From: Formivibrio sp.
GTDB taxonomy: Bacteria; Pseudomonadota; Gammaproteobacteria; Burkholderiales; Chitinibacteraceae
Direction: 5' to 3'
DNA: 44,147 bases
Assembly: GCA_031291275.1 (NCBI GenBank)
Contig: JARLJJ010000160.1
Coordinates: 1-44,147, forward strand
Both the position numbers and the translations under genes were made by a program. A model generated the notes under the pieces. It ran no database searches and had not been told where the DNA came from. It saw nothing but the letters and a program-made list of their open reading frames with translations. Positions 8,190 through 18,460 of the stretch are shown piece by piece. Every line of letters begins with the position of its first letter. Within the stretch, counting starts at the first letter, position 1.

Positions 8190-9134
8190 TCAACAGGGCT
8201 GTGCGTTTTGGTCGCCAAAACAGGTGCCGATGCTGAGCGGGTTACCAGCGAGAAACGCTGCGGCATCCATGCGTTTACTGCCGGCTTTTTGCAGTTCGGT
8301 GAGGATCAGGGCGTTTTCGCCGCAGGCAACGACAATGCCATTCCGGGAGGTGGAAAGAATCTCTCCGGGCTTTCCGCTTCCTTCGGTGGGGGTTGCGTGC
8401 CAAATTTTAACTGGAGTATCTCCCAGTCGGGTTTGCGCCGAGGGAAATGGGTTGAAGGCGCGGATCATTCGATCAAGGTTGGCCGCAGGCTGTTGCCAGT
8501 TGATAGTGGCTTCTTCCTTTTTGAGTTTTTCGGCGTAGGTAACCCCTGCGTCCTTTTGCTGAACGCGCTGTGCTTGCAGCGTGGGCAGGTCTGCCAGTGC
8601 TGCCACGATAGCGTTTGCGCCCAATTCGGCCAGTTGGTCGTGCAGGGTGGCGGCTGTGCTATTGGCGGTGATCGGCAATGTATGGATCGAGAGCATGTCT
8701 CCAGTATCCAGGCCGGCATTCATTTGCATGATGGTGATGCCGGTTTCGCTGTCGCCCGCCAGTATTGCGCGCTGGATCGGTGCAGCCCCGCGCCAGCGTG
8801 GTAGTAGCGAGGCGTGGATATTCAGGCAGCCCAGTCGCGGCATATCCAGAACAATCTGCGGCAGAATCAGTCCGTAGGCGGCAACGATCATGACATCGGC
8901 GTTGGCTGCGGCCACGGGGGCTTGTTGCTCGGCGGTACGCAGTTTTTCCGGTTGCCACACCGCAATGCCATGCTGTTCGGCTACTACTTTAACCGGTGAA
9001 GCAGTGAGCTTCATGCCTCGTCCGGCAGGGCGATCTGGTTGGGTGAGCGTAAGAACGATTTCGTGACCGGCAGCAATAAGTTGTTTAAGTGCCAGCGCGG
9101 CAAATTCCGGGGTTCCGGCAAAAATGATTTTCAT
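8190..9134 (-). CDS. fmt: Methionyl-tRNA formyltransferase
   Basis: The 314-aa enzyme formylates Met-tRNA(fMet) using 10-formyltetrahydrofolate, preparing the bacterial initiator. The N-terminus [16 protein letters not shown] and the catalytic block [17 protein letters not shown] (Asn105, His107) plus LDTGDML (Asp143, Asp146) are diagnostic. The start at 9134 is chosen because the family begins at [11 protein letters not shown]; the longer frame upstream adds 20 non-family residues. It follows def by 68 bp, the standard def-fmt pair, and precedes tRNA-Phe. No strong ribosome site is seen. Confidence 0.96.
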   Translation of the reverse strand: MKIIFAGTPEFAALALKQLIAAGHEIVLTLTQPDRPAGRGMKLTASPVKVVAEQHGIAVWQPEKLRTAEQQAPVAAANADVMIVAAYGLILPQIVLDMPRLGCLNIHASLLPRWRGAAPIQRAILAGDSETGITIMQMNAGLDTGDMLSIHTLPITANSTAATLHDQLAELGANAIVAALADLPTLQAQRVQQKDAGVTYAEKLKKEEATINWQQPAANLDRMIRAFNPFPSAQTRLGDTPVKIWHATPTEGSGKPGEILSTSRNGIVVACGENALILTELQKAGSKRMDAAAFLAGNPLSIGTCFGDQNAQPC

Positions 9135-9202
9135 GAGTGGGGCATTGGGCCTATTGTTGTTCGGGGCCGGCCTGTCCGGCATTTGCAATGCCATTGGCAG
9201 GC

Positions 9203-9706
9203 CTACATGTTTTTCTTCTGCTCTTTTTTTAGTTTCTGCACGATACGGTTGAATTTTAATCGTGAGAGTTTTTCCACGAATACTTTGCCATTCAGGTGAT
9301 CAATTTCATGTTGAATGCAAATAGCCAACAGACCCTCGGCTGTCAGGTCGAAAGGTTTTCCCTGCCGATCCTGTGCACGAACTGTAATATGCGCGGCGCG
9401 AGTGATTTCCTCGTAAATGCCGGGCACAGACAGGCAGCCTTCTTCACCGACAATTTCGCCATCCATGCTTAAGATTTCGGGATTAATGAATACTTGCAAG
9501 GCATTCTTTTCTTCCGATAGATCAATGATTAGCATGCGAATATGGCGGTCGACCTGTGTTGCTGCCAAGCCGATTCCCGGCGCGGCATACATGGTCTCTG
9601 CCATGTCGTCGATCAACTGTTGCAATTCGGGGCCAAATTCCCGGACTTGACTCGCAATTTTGTGCAGTCTTTCGTCGGGGTAGTGCAAAATATTCAAAAG
9701 AGCCAT
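9203..9706 (-). CDS. def: Peptide deformylase
   Basis: The 167-aa metalloenzyme removes the N-formyl group from new proteins. All three motifs are intact: PGIGLAATQ (residues 43-51), EGCLS with metal ligand Cys91, and QHEIDH with His133, catalytic Glu134 and His137. The family start [14 protein letters not shown] fixes the ATG at 9706; the longer upstream frame is not family-like. It heads a minus-strand unit with fmt and is divergent from the LysM gene. Confidence 0.97.
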   Translation of the reverse strand: MALLNILHYPDERLHKIASQVREFGPELQQLIDDMAETMYAAPGIGLAATQVDRHIRMLIIDLSEEKNALQVFINPEILSMDGEIVGEEGCLSVPGIYEEITRAAHITVRAQDRQGKPFDLTAEGLLAICIQHEIDHLNGKVFVEKLSRLKFNRIVQKLKKEQKKNM

Positions 9707-9744
9707 GTTTTCTTGCCAGTACCGATGTTTAAATGCAGAATCAA

Positions 9745-9774
9745 TTGAAAAATAGCTTGCCGCTGCTGTATTAA
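9745..9774 (+). promoter_or_regulatory. Putative sigma-70 promoter for the LysM-dprA unit
   Basis: TTGAAA (9745-9750) is followed after 18 bp by TATTAA (9769-9774), 67 bp before the LysM protein start, in the divergent def/LysM gap. The call rests on consensus match only. Confidence 0.35.
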
Positions 9775-9841
9775 ATGAATTATCAATTACAAAAGCGGTA
9801 TTACTGGTCAACAGCCTGCGTAGCCAGGATTGGATGCAACT

Positions 9842-10888
9842 ATGCGTAAGTTAATTATATCTCTGATTCTTGCCGGAAGCTTCATGAGTGCTGCCTGGGC
9901 AGACACGTTGCAATTGCAAGATCAGGTTCCAGATCGTTATGTGGTTGTTAAGGGGGATACGCTCTGGGATATTTCCGGGCATTTTCTCAAGCAACCGTGG
10001 CGTTGGCCAGAAATTTGGAATCTCAACAAGGCAGAGATTAAAAATCCGCACTGGATCTATCCTGGCGATGTGATTGTGCTTGACCGTAGTGGCGCAGAAC
10101 CGCGTTTGAAATTATTACGGAATGAGACGCTGGGCGGCGTGGAAAAGCTATCGCCGCGAATTCGGGAATCAGCATTGGAAGGCGAGGCGATTGCCAGTAT
10201 TTCGCCCGAAGCGATTGAGCCGTTCCTGAAACATCCGCTGGTGCTTGATCCTGAAACCTTCACCAAGGCGCCACGCATTGCCGCAGCAAATGAGAATCGG
10301 GTTATTTTTGGCGCTGGCGATACGGTCTATGCAGTCAACCTGAGTGCCCAGCAAGGCGAAATATGGCAGGTTTTCCGGGACGGCAAGAAATTGATCGACC
10401 CAGATACCCGGGAAGTGATCGGATACGAAGTCAACTATTTGGGTGATGTGCGTGTTGATGAGGCAGCTGATGTCTCTACTCTGAGCATTCTTCAAGCCAA
10501 GGAAGAAATTGGGATTGGCGACCGACTGATTCGTGCCAACGAAAAAGCATTTATTAACTATGTTCCCCGTTTGCCGGATCATGCCGTGGCAGGGAAGGTC
10601 ATCTCGATCTATGGGGCGGTGGCGGATGCCGGATCATTTACCACGGTAGTGATCAATCGGGGTGCGGACAACGGTCTTGAGGTGGGTAATATCTTGTTTA
10701 CCTACAAGAAAGGCATCCCGGTTAAAGGGGAGTCTGGCGAACCCAAACGTGTGACCCCGCCAGTAAAGAGCGCCAATCTGTTTGTTTACCGCGTTTTCCC
10801 CAAGCTTTCCTATGGTTTGCTGCTCAATGGAACATTACCGGTCAATGTGGGTGATGAGGCTAAGGCAACCCCGATCAATGAGCGATAG
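9842..10888 (+). CDS. Secreted LysM-domain peptidoglycan-binding protein
   Basis: The 348-aa product has a signal peptide ([20 protein letters not shown], cleavage probably before Asp21) and a LysM domain at about residues 36-80 ([37 protein letters not shown]), which binds peptidoglycan glycan chains. The remaining 250 residues form a conserved but poorly characterised region. Such proteins commonly precede dprA in betaproteobacteria. The ATG at 9842 follows AGGA at 9826-9829; an in-frame TTG at 9830 is too close to that site. It probably acts in the periplasm at the cell wall. A specific function is not known to me. Confidence 0.88.
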   Translation: MRKLIISLILAGSFMSAAWADTLQLQDQVPDRYVVVKGDTLWDISGHFLKQPWRWPEIWNLNKAEIKNPHWIYPGDVIVLDRSGAEPRLKLLRNETLGGVEKLSPRIRESALEGEAIASISPEAIEPFLKHPLVLDPETFTKAPRIAAANENRVIFGAGDTVYAVNLSAQQGEIWQVFRDGKKLIDPDTREVIGYEVNYLGDVRVDEAADVSTLSILQAKEEIGIGDRLIRANEKAFINYVPRLPDHAVAGKVISIYGAVADAGSFTTVVINRGADNGLEVGNILFTYKKGIPVKGESGEPKRVTPPVKSANLFVYRVFPKLSYGLLLNGTLPVNVGDEAKATPINER

Positions 10889-10893
10889 TAGTC

Positions 10894-11982
10894 TTGCCGC
10901 TGAATGCTGATGCAGAGACTTGGCTGCGCTTTGTCCTGACGCCACTAAGTTGCCGGATTCGCCTAAAGTTGTTGCGCGAATTCGGTTCTCCCCAAGCGGT
11001 GCTGGAATCGCGAGTCGGCCGATTGCAGGATATGTTGGAGCCAAAGCTGGCCATGATGCTGGCGGATGCCGGTTGCCGCAGCGAGTGGGCAGAGTTGGCC
11101 AGCCATCTTGCTTGGTTGTCTGAACCGGGCAATCGTCTTCTGACGCTGGCTGATGCAGCATATCCTGCGTCGTTGCTTGATCTCCCGGATGCGCCAGCAG
11201 TGTTGTTTATAAAGGGTGACCCTGCCTGGCTCTCCAGGCCTGCATTGGCCTTGGTGGGGAGCCGCCAAGCTACCCCTCAAGGTCTTGAGAATGCAGAAGC
11301 ATTTGCGTCCAATCTGTCACAGGCGGGGTATACCGTGATAAGTGGCATGGCTGCGGGTATTGATGCTGCGGCGCATACGGGTGGTTTGGCTGGTGCAGGG
11401 TCAACGGTAGCGGTTGTGGGAACAGGATTGGATCGCGTGTACCCGGCGAGCAATCGGCAATTGGCGCATCGGATTGTTGAATGTGGGGCCATGGTCTCCG
11501 AGTTTCCGTTGGGTTATCCACCCAAGGCAGAACATTTTCCGCGACGTAACCGACTGATTGCAGCATTGGGCTTGGGTTGTCTGGTTGTTGAGGCTACGTT
11601 GGGGAGTGGGTCGCTGATCACTGCCCGACAAGCGGCAGACTTGGGACGTGAAGTTTTTGCTATCCCTGGATCAATCCATTCTCCGCAAAGCAAGGGCTGC
11701 CACCGTCTGATCAAGGAAGGTGCAAAATTGGTCGAATCCGCGCAGGATATCCACGATGAGTTGTCTGCACCGCTGTTACCTGGATTGAAGCCTGTCGCAC
11801 TCAAGCAGCGAAACAATGAGGATCCAATTTTGTTACAAATGGGGTGGGACCCCGTGGATCTTGATACCTTGTCTACGCGTACCGGAACGGGGGCAGATGT
11901 ACTTGGAGCGGTATTACTGACGCTGGAATTGGATGGTCTGATCGCTGTTTTGCCAGGGGGGCGTTATCAGCGTAAGGGTTGA
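10894..11982 (+). CDS. dprA: DNA processing protein DprA (Smf)
   Basis: The 362-aa protein loads RecA on incoming single-stranded DNA during natural transformation. The Rossmann-like core is clear: ALVGSRQATPQGL, VISGMAAGIDAAAHTGGL, GTGLDRVYPASNRQLA, FPRRNRLIAAL and GSGSLITARQAADLGREVFA. An N-terminal SAM-like region and a C-terminal winged-helix region (about residues 300-362) flank it. The frame begins 5 bp after the LysM gene with a TTG; no in-frame ATG occurs near the start, so TTG initiation is likely. Close spacing indicates co-transcription with the LysM gene. Confidence 0.94.
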   Translation: MPLNADAETWLRFVLTPLSCRIRLKLLREFGSPQAVLESRVGRLQDMLEPKLAMMLADAGCRSEWAELASHLAWLSEPGNRLLTLADAAYPASLLDLPDAPAVLFIKGDPAWLSRPALALVGSRQATPQGLENAEAFASNLSQAGYTVISGMAAGIDAAAHTGGLAGAGSTVAVVGTGLDRVYPASNRQLAHRIVECGAMVSEFPLGYPPKAEHFPRRNRLIAALGLGCLVVEATLGSGSLITARQAADLGREVFAIPGSIHSPQSKGCHRLIKEGAKLVESAQDIHDELSAPLLPGLKPVALKQRNNEDPILLQMGWDPVDLDTLSTRTGTGADVLGAVLLTLELDGLIAVLPGGRYQRKG

Positions 11983-12069
11983 TCCCCTGTTATCTATTCC
12001 ATTTTTACGCTATAAAGCGCGATGTTGAGTTTTTATTAATCGGTTTCATTTAATTTATTGTTCTGGACC

Positions 12070-14352
12070 ATGCCAGCCAACCTGCTGATCGTCGAATCGC
12101 CTTCCAAGGCAAAAACACTGCAAAAATATCTGGGAAAAGATTTCCAGATACTTGCTTCCTATGGTCACGTGCGAGGATTGGTGCGCAAGGATGGCTCGGT
12201 TGATGTCGATAACGACTTCAAGATGAAGTATCAAATCATCGAGCGCAACAAGAAGCACGTGGATGCCATCTGCGACGCCGTGAAAAATTCACAGCATATC
12301 TTTCTGGCAACTGACCCGGACCGCGAAGGCGAAGCGATTTCCTGGCATATCATGGAAATCCTCAAAGGCAAGAAGCTGGTTGGGGGTGATCGTACCTTTA
12401 AGCGCGTGGTCTTCCACGAGATTACCGAATCCGCTGTGACCCATGCCGTAGCGAACCCGCGCGACATTGATTTTCATATGGTGAATGCCCAGCAGGCGCG
12501 CAGCGCGCTCGATTATCTCGTGGGCTTCAATCTTTCCCCGCTGCTCTGGCGCAAGGTTCGTCAAGGACTGTCGGCCGGTCGCGTGCAAAGCCCGGCGCTA
12601 CGCCTGATCTGCGAGCGTGAAATTGAAATCCGCGCGTTTACTGCGCAGGAATACTGGACACTGCATCTGGATAGCCATAAGGGGCGCCAGAAGTTCACTG
12701 CCAAGCTCAATGAATGGCAAGGCAAGAAGCTTGAACAATTCGATTTGCCCAACGAAGTCAGCCAGGCCGAAGTGCTCAAAGGGTTGGAGGGCAAGTCTGC
12801 GCAGGTCGCGAATGTCGAGAAGAAAAAGAAATCCCGCAGCCCGGCAGCGCCATTCACCACCTCGACGTTGCAGCAGGAGGCCGTGCGCAAACTTGGCATG
12901 ACTACCGATCGCGCCATGCGCACTGCGCAACAGTTGTATGAAGGTGTTGATATTGGCAGCGGCACGGTGGGTTTGATTACCTATATGCGTACCGACTCGG
13001 TGGCGTTGGCCAACGAGGCACTGATCGAGTTGCGCGATTACATTGGCCAGAATTTCGACAAGGACTACCTGCCCAATGCGCCGGTGGCTTATCGCAACAA
13101 GGCCAAGAATGCGCAGGAAGCGCATGAGGCGATCCGTCCGACCTCGATTTTCCATACTCCGGAGAAGGTAAAAGCCTTCCTCTCGCCGGATCAGTTCAAA
13201 CTTTATCAGATGATCTGGAAGCGCACCCTTGCTTGCCAGATGACAGCGGCCAAGTTCGATACGGTTGCCATCGATATTACTGTGGGTGCCGGAGTGTTCC
13301 GTGCGACAGGACAAACGCTGGTTTTTCCAGGGTTTATCGCTGTTTATCAGGAAGATGCTGATGATGCCGAGGATGAGGATGACGAGGCTCGTCTGCCGAT
13401 AATGGAGGTGGGCGATGATCTGCCAACGGATAAATTATATGGCGACCAGCATTTTACCCAGCCGCCACCACGATATACCGAAGCCAGTTTGGTGAAATCG
13501 CTGGAAGAGTTTGGCATAGGTCGACCTTCGACCTATGCCTCAATTATTTCCACGCTCAAGGATCGCGAATATGTGATTCTCGACAAGAAGCGCTTCACGC
13601 CGACCGACACCGGTGAGGTGGTCAACAAATTCCTGACTGACCACTTCACGCAATATGTGGATTACAACTTTACTGCCAAGCTTGAAGATAAACTCGATGA
13701 AATCTCGTTAGGCGAGCGTGAATGGGTGCCGGTGCTTGATGAGTTCTGGGGGAAATTCCACAAGCTGGTTGAAGAAAAACTCTTACTGTCGCGCAAAGAA
13801 GTAACACAGGAAGAGATCGATGAGGCTTGTCCGAAATGCGGTAACAAGCTCGCGATCCGGTTGGGCAAGCGTGGGCGTTTCATCGGGTGCACTACTTATC
13901 CGGAGTGCGATTACGCCCGGAATCTGAATGACGATGCATCCAGTGCGCCGCTCGAACCGGAAGTGGTTGAGGGGCGTACTTGCCCACTTTGTGATTCGCC
14001 GCTGCATATCAAGGTTGGGCGCTATGGCAAATTCATCGGCTGCTCGTCCTATCCGAAGTGCAAGCATATCGAGCCGCTAGAGAAGCCGCGTGATACGGGG
14101 GTAGAGTGTCCACTGTGTCACAAGGGCAGCCTGATCGAACGTAAAAGCCGCTACGGCAAGTTGTTCTATTCTTGCAATACCTATCCTAAATGTACTTATG
14201 CCACTTGGAACCCGCCAATTGCCGAACCATGCCCCAAGTGTGCTTGGCCGGTAATGACCATCAAAACCACCAAGCGGCGGGGAACAGAGAAGGTCTGTCC
14301 GCAAAAGGAATGTGGTTACAGTGAAGTGATCGAACCGCCTGCCCAGGAGTAA
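12070..14352 (+). CDS. topA: DNA topoisomerase I
   Basis: The 760-aa type IA topoisomerase relaxes negative supercoils. It opens with the TOPRIM domain (LLIVESPSKAKTLQKYLG; DPDREGEAISWH). The active-site Tyr305 lies in GLITYMRTDS, equivalent to E. coli Tyr319. The C-terminus carries four Cys4 zinc-ribbon repeats beginning near 13830, 13980, 14107 and 14230, each with a CPxC start. The ATG at 12070 fits the family start MPANLLIVESPSKA; an in-frame TTG at 12058 is less likely. The smg (DUF494) gene often found between dprA and topA in betaproteobacteria is absent from the 87-bp gap. Confidence 0.97.
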   Translation: MPANLLIVESPSKAKTLQKYLGKDFQILASYGHVRGLVRKDGSVDVDNDFKMKYQIIERNKKHVDAICDAVKNSQHIFLATDPDREGEAISWHIMEILKGKKLVGGDRTFKRVVFHEITESAVTHAVANPRDIDFHMVNAQQARSALDYLVGFNLSPLLWRKVRQGLSAGRVQSPALRLICEREIEIRAFTAQEYWTLHLDSHKGRQKFTAKLNEWQGKKLEQFDLPNEVSQAEVLKGLEGKSAQVANVEKKKKSRSPAAPFTTSTLQQEAVRKLGMTTDRAMRTAQQLYEGVDIGSGTVGLITYMRTDSVALANEALIELRDYIGQNFDKDYLPNAPVAYRNKAKNAQEAHEAIRPTSIFHTPEKVKAFLSPDQFKLYQMIWKRTLACQMTAAKFDTVAIDITVGAGVFRATGQTLVFPGFIAVYQEDADDAEDEDDEARLPIMEVGDDLPTDKLYGDQHFTQPPPRYTEASLVKSLEEFGIGRPSTYASIISTLKDREYVILDKKRFTPTDTGEVVNKFLTDHFTQYVDYNFTAKLEDKLDEISLGEREWVPVLDEFWGKFHKLVEEKLLLSRKEVTQEEIDEACPKCGNKLAIRLGKRGRFIGCTTYPECDYARNLNDDASSAPLEPEVVEGRTCPLCDSPLHIKVGRYGKFIGCSSYPKCKHIEPLEKPRDTGVECPLCHKGSLIERKSRYGKLFYSCNTYPKCTYATWNPPIAEPCPKCAWPVMTIKTTKRRGTEKVCPQKECGYSEVIEPPAQE

Positions 14353-14359
14353 GTATTGC

Positions 14360-16993
14360 ATGCTTGCTGATCCTGTCCTGCTTCGCCGCGAGGATTTGCC
14401 CCTTGGGCAGTCCTTGCTATTGCATCAACGATATTTTGATGCTTTTGAGGCAGTGGTGGCGACGCTGATGGAGCCGGATGCTGCTGATGCGTTGTCTGAA
14501 GCACTAGCCATTCTGGTTGCGGCTTGCAACTGTTCTGTCGGTGCCATATTCCTGGATGAAGCTGGTCACGTTGCTGCTCGTTTAGCCTGTTACCGATGGC
14601 ATCCGCAATCTGGCGCAGGCAAGATTCCACCCGCGTTGTTTCACTGCATCCGTTATATCGATTTGCCGGGTCTGGCAAATATGCTCGAAGTGGGCATGGT
14701 GATCAATTCCCCATTGCAAAATTTGGCGCCACTCGCCCAAAACAAACTTGCCCCGTTCGGGGTACAAAGGTTGATTTGCCTGCCTTTGTTGGAGCGCGGG
14801 GAAGCTTTTGGTTTCGTGACCTTGCTTGATATCGATCGCACGCCGCAGCGCTCCTCGACCGAACTGCATTTCCTGGCCATGTTGTCGAATGTATTTGCTC
14901 AAGGTTTGCTCAAGCAGCGTGCCGAGGCTGAAATGCATTCGAATCAGCAACGGCTTCGCGCTCTGGTGGGGGCGACGCAGGACATGGTTTTCGAGATGGA
15001 TCACTCAGGCAAGATCGTCCAGGTCTGGTCCGGGCATCCCGCGTTGCCGCCAGCCGAGTTGCTGGTGGGCAAACAACTTACCGACGTGTTGCCTTTTGCG
15101 ATGGCTGCAGAGCTTGTACAAGCGTTGCCGGCCGTGCTGGAAGAGTCTCGCAATATCCAGGTCAATTGTGTGGTGCGCGGTAACGCAGAGCCGGTGTATC
15201 TGCTGGTTCGTCTGAGTCCGGTGCAAGCGGCTGAACAGGTGCACGCGGTGGCAATGGTCCATGATGTTACGTCAATAATGCAGGATACGGCCCGGCGTAA
15301 AACTACTCTGGATACACTCAATTTGCTCGAAGAGGCCGTCATCGACTTGTCGCCGGTTGGCGAGTTGATTGAAACGACGCTTGCATGGGCGCGGCTGCGT
15401 GGTATTGATCCGCATCGAATAAGTGCTGATATGGGCCAACCCCTGCTGACCTGGGTGCTTGAAGACGATCGTGAGTTGCTCGCCGAAGCATTCTGCCGGT
15501 TGCAGGATACGGATGAGTCGATAACGCAACGTTTTCGCTTGTTGCGCCACGAGGCTGAACCAATTTGGATTGAAGCTCGGCTTATTGCCCATTACTCGCC
15601 CGATGGTGTTGTCGAAGGGCTGCGTGGCGTCTTGCGCGATGTCACGGAGGCGCATCTGGCCGAGCGGCACATTACCCAGCTTGCTTTATACGATGGGCTC
15701 ACGCGCCTTCCCAATCGTCTGCTTCTGGATGATGAATTGCACCAGGCGATAGAACGCGCACAACTTTCTGGGTCTCAGGTTGCATTGGGTTTTATCGATC
15801 TGGATCACTTTAAGGAAGTGAATGATGCCTTTGGGCACAAAACCGGTGATGAAATGCTGGTGAGTGTGGCAAAGCGGTTGTCCGGGGTATTGCAGGGTAC
15901 AGGCATGCTGGCGCGCTGGGGCGGGGATGAATTTATTGCAGTGATCCCGGATTTGACCGATCTTAATGCGCTACGTGAACTGGCAGAGAGCCTTTGCAGT
16001 GCAGTGCAACAGAGCATCATGCTGGAAGGTCAGGAGACGAGTCCGACGGTCAGCGTGGGTTTTTCGGTCTATCCACAAGATGCGGATTCGGCTGATGAGC
16101 TACTCTCTGCTGCTGACCATGCTATGTACCATGCCAAAACGATGGGACGAAATAACGTCTGTTTCTACGCGGATATCATGCATTTCAAGGTTTTTGGCCG
16201 GGAAAATATGGCGATTCAGTCTCGGTTGTCGGGCGCAATCCATGACGATATCTTGCAAGTGTTTTACCAACCGATTGTGGATGTGAACAATGGCGCGGTC
16301 CTGGCTCTTGAGGCGCTGGCGCGTTGGAAAGATGGTGCGGGCGGTTGGGTAAGCCCGGAGCTTTTCATCCCCATGGCGGAAAAAACCGGACTGATTCAGG
16401 GGCTTTCTGAGCGGATCATGGAGCAAAGTTTTGCCCAATTAGCACGCTGGCGAGCTGCGGGTCTACAACAGAAATTAATGCTCAATATTTCACGCAACCA
16501 ATTGTATTCTCCCTGTTTTGTTTCCCGTGTTGTGGCGTTGTTAGCACGTTTTGACCTGTCTCCCCAAGACGTTGTTCTTGAAATTACTGAATCTGTCGCG
16601 TTGACGGACTCTGCTCGCCAGATCAAACATTTGCACCAAATCGTGGTCGCGGGTTTCCAAGTGGCCATCGATGATTTCGGAACGGGGTATTCATCCCTGT
16701 CTCAGTTGCATGATATGCCGGTACAGTTCATCAAGATTGATGCCTCGTTTTCCCAGCGAGTGCACACTGAAAATGGCCGTGGCGTGATGCAGGCAATCGT
16801 GAAACTAGGTCAAACACTTAATCTCGAGGTCGTGGTTGAAGGGGTGGAACAGCTGGAAACCGCTGAATACTTGCGTGGCATTGGCGTGACCCGGATGCAA
16901 GGGTTCTATTTTAGCGAGCCGGTGCCACCAGATGTGGCAGAGCGAATGTTGCGTTTGGGCGTGTTGCCAGCCACCAGTTCGCAGATACATTAA
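14360..16993 (+). CDS. GAF-PAS-PAS-GGDEF-EAL cyclic-di-GMP signalling protein
   Basis: The 877-aa protein appears cytosolic, with no clear membrane segment. A GAF-like domain spans about 30-195, two PAS domains about 205-310 and 330-435, GGDEF about 440-610 and EAL about 625-865. The GGDEF signature is intact (residues 521-525), so cyclase activity is possible. The inhibitory RxxD site five residues before it is replaced by GTGM. The EAL domain keeps its catalytic set: E651-A-L, the NISRNQL Asn, EITES, DDFGTGYSSL, FIKID, EGVEQ and QGFYFSEP, so phosphodiesterase activity is likely. AGGAG 10 nt before the ATG overlaps the topA end. A strong terminator follows. The sensed signal is unknown. Confidence 0.93.
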   Translation: MLADPVLLRREDLPLGQSLLLHQRYFDAFEAVVATLMEPDAADALSEALAILVAACNCSVGAIFLDEAGHVAARLACYRWHPQSGAGKIPPALFHCIRYIDLPGLANMLEVGMVINSPLQNLAPLAQNKLAPFGVQRLICLPLLERGEAFGFVTLLDIDRTPQRSSTELHFLAMLSNVFAQGLLKQRAEAEMHSNQQRLRALVGATQDMVFEMDHSGKIVQVWSGHPALPPAELLVGKQLTDVLPFAMAAELVQALPAVLEESRNIQVNCVVRGNAEPVYLLVRLSPVQAAEQVHAVAMVHDVTSIMQDTARRKTTLDTLNLLEEAVIDLSPVGELIETTLAWARLRGIDPHRISADMGQPLLTWVLEDDRELLAEAFCRLQDTDESITQRFRLLRHEAEPIWIEARLIAHYSPDGVVEGLRGVLRDVTEAHLAERHITQLALYDGLTRLPNRLLLDDELHQAIERAQLSGSQVALGFIDLDHFKEVNDAFGHKTGDEMLVSVAKRLSGVLQGTGMLARWGGDEFIAVIPDLTDLNALRELAESLCSAVQQSIMLEGQETSPTVSVGFSVYPQDADSADELLSAADHAMYHAKTMGRNNVCFYADIMHFKVFGRENMAIQSRLSGAIHDDILQVFYQPIVDVNNGAVLALEALARWKDGAGGWVSPELFIPMAEKTGLIQGLSERIMEQSFAQLARWRAAGLQQKLMLNISRNQLYSPCFVSRVVALLARFDLSPQDVVLEITESVALTDSARQIKHLHQIVVAGFQVAIDDFGTGYSSLSQLHDMPVQFIKIDASFSQRVHTENGRGVMQAIVKLGQTLNLEVVVEGVEQLETAEYLRGIGVTRMQGFYFSEPVPPDVAERMLRLGVLPATSSQIH

Positions 16994-17020
16994 AAAACGC
17001 CCGGAAATGCCGGGCGTTTT
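16994..17020. terminator. Bidirectional terminator between the GGDEF-EAL gene and the glt cluster
   Basis: AAAACGCCCGG (16994-17004) pairs perfectly with CCGGGCGTTTT (17010-17020) around a 5-nt loop. A runs before and T runs after the stem make it work for both converging genes. Confidence 0.9.
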
Positions 17021-17044
17021 GCTAAGTTTTTGTTGTTCGCGTTA

Positions 17045-17773
17045 TCAATGATTCAAAATCTTCGACAGGAACTGCTGTGCACGCTCAGAGCGAGGCGCGC
17101 CAAAGAATTCTTCTTTACTTGCATCTTCAATGATTTGTCCCTGGTCCATAAAAATAACGCGGTGGGCTACTTTTCGGGCAAAGCCCATTTCATGGGTAAC
17201 GACCATCATCGTCATGCCTTCTTGAGCCAGTTCGACCATGACGTCCAGCACTTCGTTGATCATTTCCGGGTCCAGTGCCGAGGTTGGTTCGTCGAACAAC
17301 ATGCAAAATGGATTCATTGCCAGTGCGCGGGCGATGGCAACACGCTGTTGCTGGCCACCAGAGAGTTGTCCAGGGAATTTATCGGCCTGTGCTGTGAGTC
17401 CTACCCGTTCCAGCAGCGCCAACCCTTTCTCCGCGGCTTCTTCTTGGCCGCGACCAAGAACTTCAACTTGAGCCAGTCGCAGATTATTCAGAATTGACAG
17501 ATGGGGGAAAAGTTCAAAATGCTGAAACACCATCCCCACATGGCTTCTGAGTTTGGGCAGGTCTGTTTTGGGATCGCCTACCGATATCTTGTTGACGAAA
17601 ATTTCACCTTTCTGAAAAGGCTCCAGTGCATTGACACACTTGATTAAGGTGGATTTCCCTGAACCGGAAGGGCCGCAGACCACCACGACTTCACCTTTGC
17701 CAACCTTGGTGGAACAATCGGTCAGCACCTGAAAGCTGCCATACCATTTTGAAATATTGCGGATATCAATCAT
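17045..17773 (-). CDS. gltL: Glutamate/aspartate ABC transporter ATP-binding protein (copy 1)
   Basis: The 242-aa ATPase belongs to the polar amino-acid ABC family. Walker A is at residues 34-42 (GPSGSGKST), the signature is LSGGQQQR, and Walker B with the D-loop is [13 protein letters not shown]. It energises the GltJK permease at the inner face of the membrane. It is the last gene of the minus-strand gltI-gltJ-gltK-gltL run, 12 bp after gltK, with AAGGA before its ATG. A second homologous ATPase lies upstream of gltI at 20459-21199. Glutamate/aspartate specificity is inferred from the binding protein. Confidence 0.92.
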   Translation of the reverse strand: MIDIRNISKWYGSFQVLTDCSTKVGKGEVVVVCGPSGSGKSTLIKCVNALEPFQKGEIFVNKISVGDPKTDLPKLRSHVGMVFQHFELFPHLSILNNLRLAQVEVLGRGQEEAAEKGLALLERVGLTAQADKFPGQLSGGQQQRVAIARALAMNPFCMLFDEPTSALDPEMINEVLDVMVELAQEGMTMMVVTHEMGFARKVAHRVIFMDQGQIIEDASKEEFFGAPRSERAQQFLSKILNH

Positions 17774-17785
17774 TTCAATACGTCC

Positions 17786-18460
17786 TTAATTCTGTCCTAC
17801 GGAGAGTTTCGACTGCAGGCGAATTACAATGCGTGAAGCGACAAAACTCAGTACGAAATAGACCAAGCCTGCGAACAACAGGAATTCATGCAGTTGGCCG
17901 TTAATGTCGCCACGGGAGCGGGCGGTATTGAGAAAATCCATCAAGCCCACGGCATATACCAAGGCGGTGTCCTGGAACAGGATAATGCTTTGTTGCAGTA
18001 GCAGAGGCGCCATTTTGCGGAAAGCTTGCGGCAGAATCACTAGTCGCATTGCTTGGCGGTAGTTCAGCCCAAGTGCATATGCGGCATTCACCTGACCTTT
18101 TGGAATGGACTGGATACCGGCGCGCACGATTTCGCAGTAATAGGCGGCCTCAAACATCATGAAGGCGACAAGGGAAGAGACAAAAGCGCCAACGGGATAC
18201 AGTTTTCCCGTAGCCCAGGCGATCATGAATGGCACGATGAAGTAAAACCAGGTGATCACCAGTAGCAGTGGAATCGAGCGAAAATAGTTGACGTAACAGC
18301 CGGCCAGAAAAGACAGGATCCGGTTGCTCGACAGGCGAGAAAGCGCCAGTAGCGTACCGAGTGCAATACCACCGGCCACTGCGAAAACCAGTAGTTTCAA
18401 TGTCAACAGCATGCCCTGCAGCAGGCTGGGCAAGGCGGAAATAATACTGGAGAAATCCAT
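17786..18460 (-). CDS. gltK: Glutamate/aspartate ABC transporter permease GltK
   Basis: The 224-aa integral membrane protein has several hydrophobic segments. It carries the amino-acid permease loop (YYCEIVRAGIQSIPKGQVNA, AYALGLNYRQAMRLVILPQA) that contacts the ATPase. The start codon shares one base with the gltJ stop (TAATG at 18462-18458), a sign of translational coupling. It forms a heterodimeric channel with GltJ. Length and motifs match the family. Confidence 0.92.
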   Translation of the reverse strand: MDFSSIISALPSLLQGMLLTLKLLVFAVAGGIALGTLLALSRLSSNRILSFLAGCYVNYFRSIPLLLVITWFYFIVPFMIAWATGKLYPVGAFVSSLVAFMMFEAAYYCEIVRAGIQSIPKGQVNAAYALGLNYRQAMRLVILPQAFRKMAPLLLQQSIILFQDTALVYAVGLMDFLNTARSRGDINGQLHEFLLFAGLVYFVLSFVASRIVIRLQSKLSVGQN

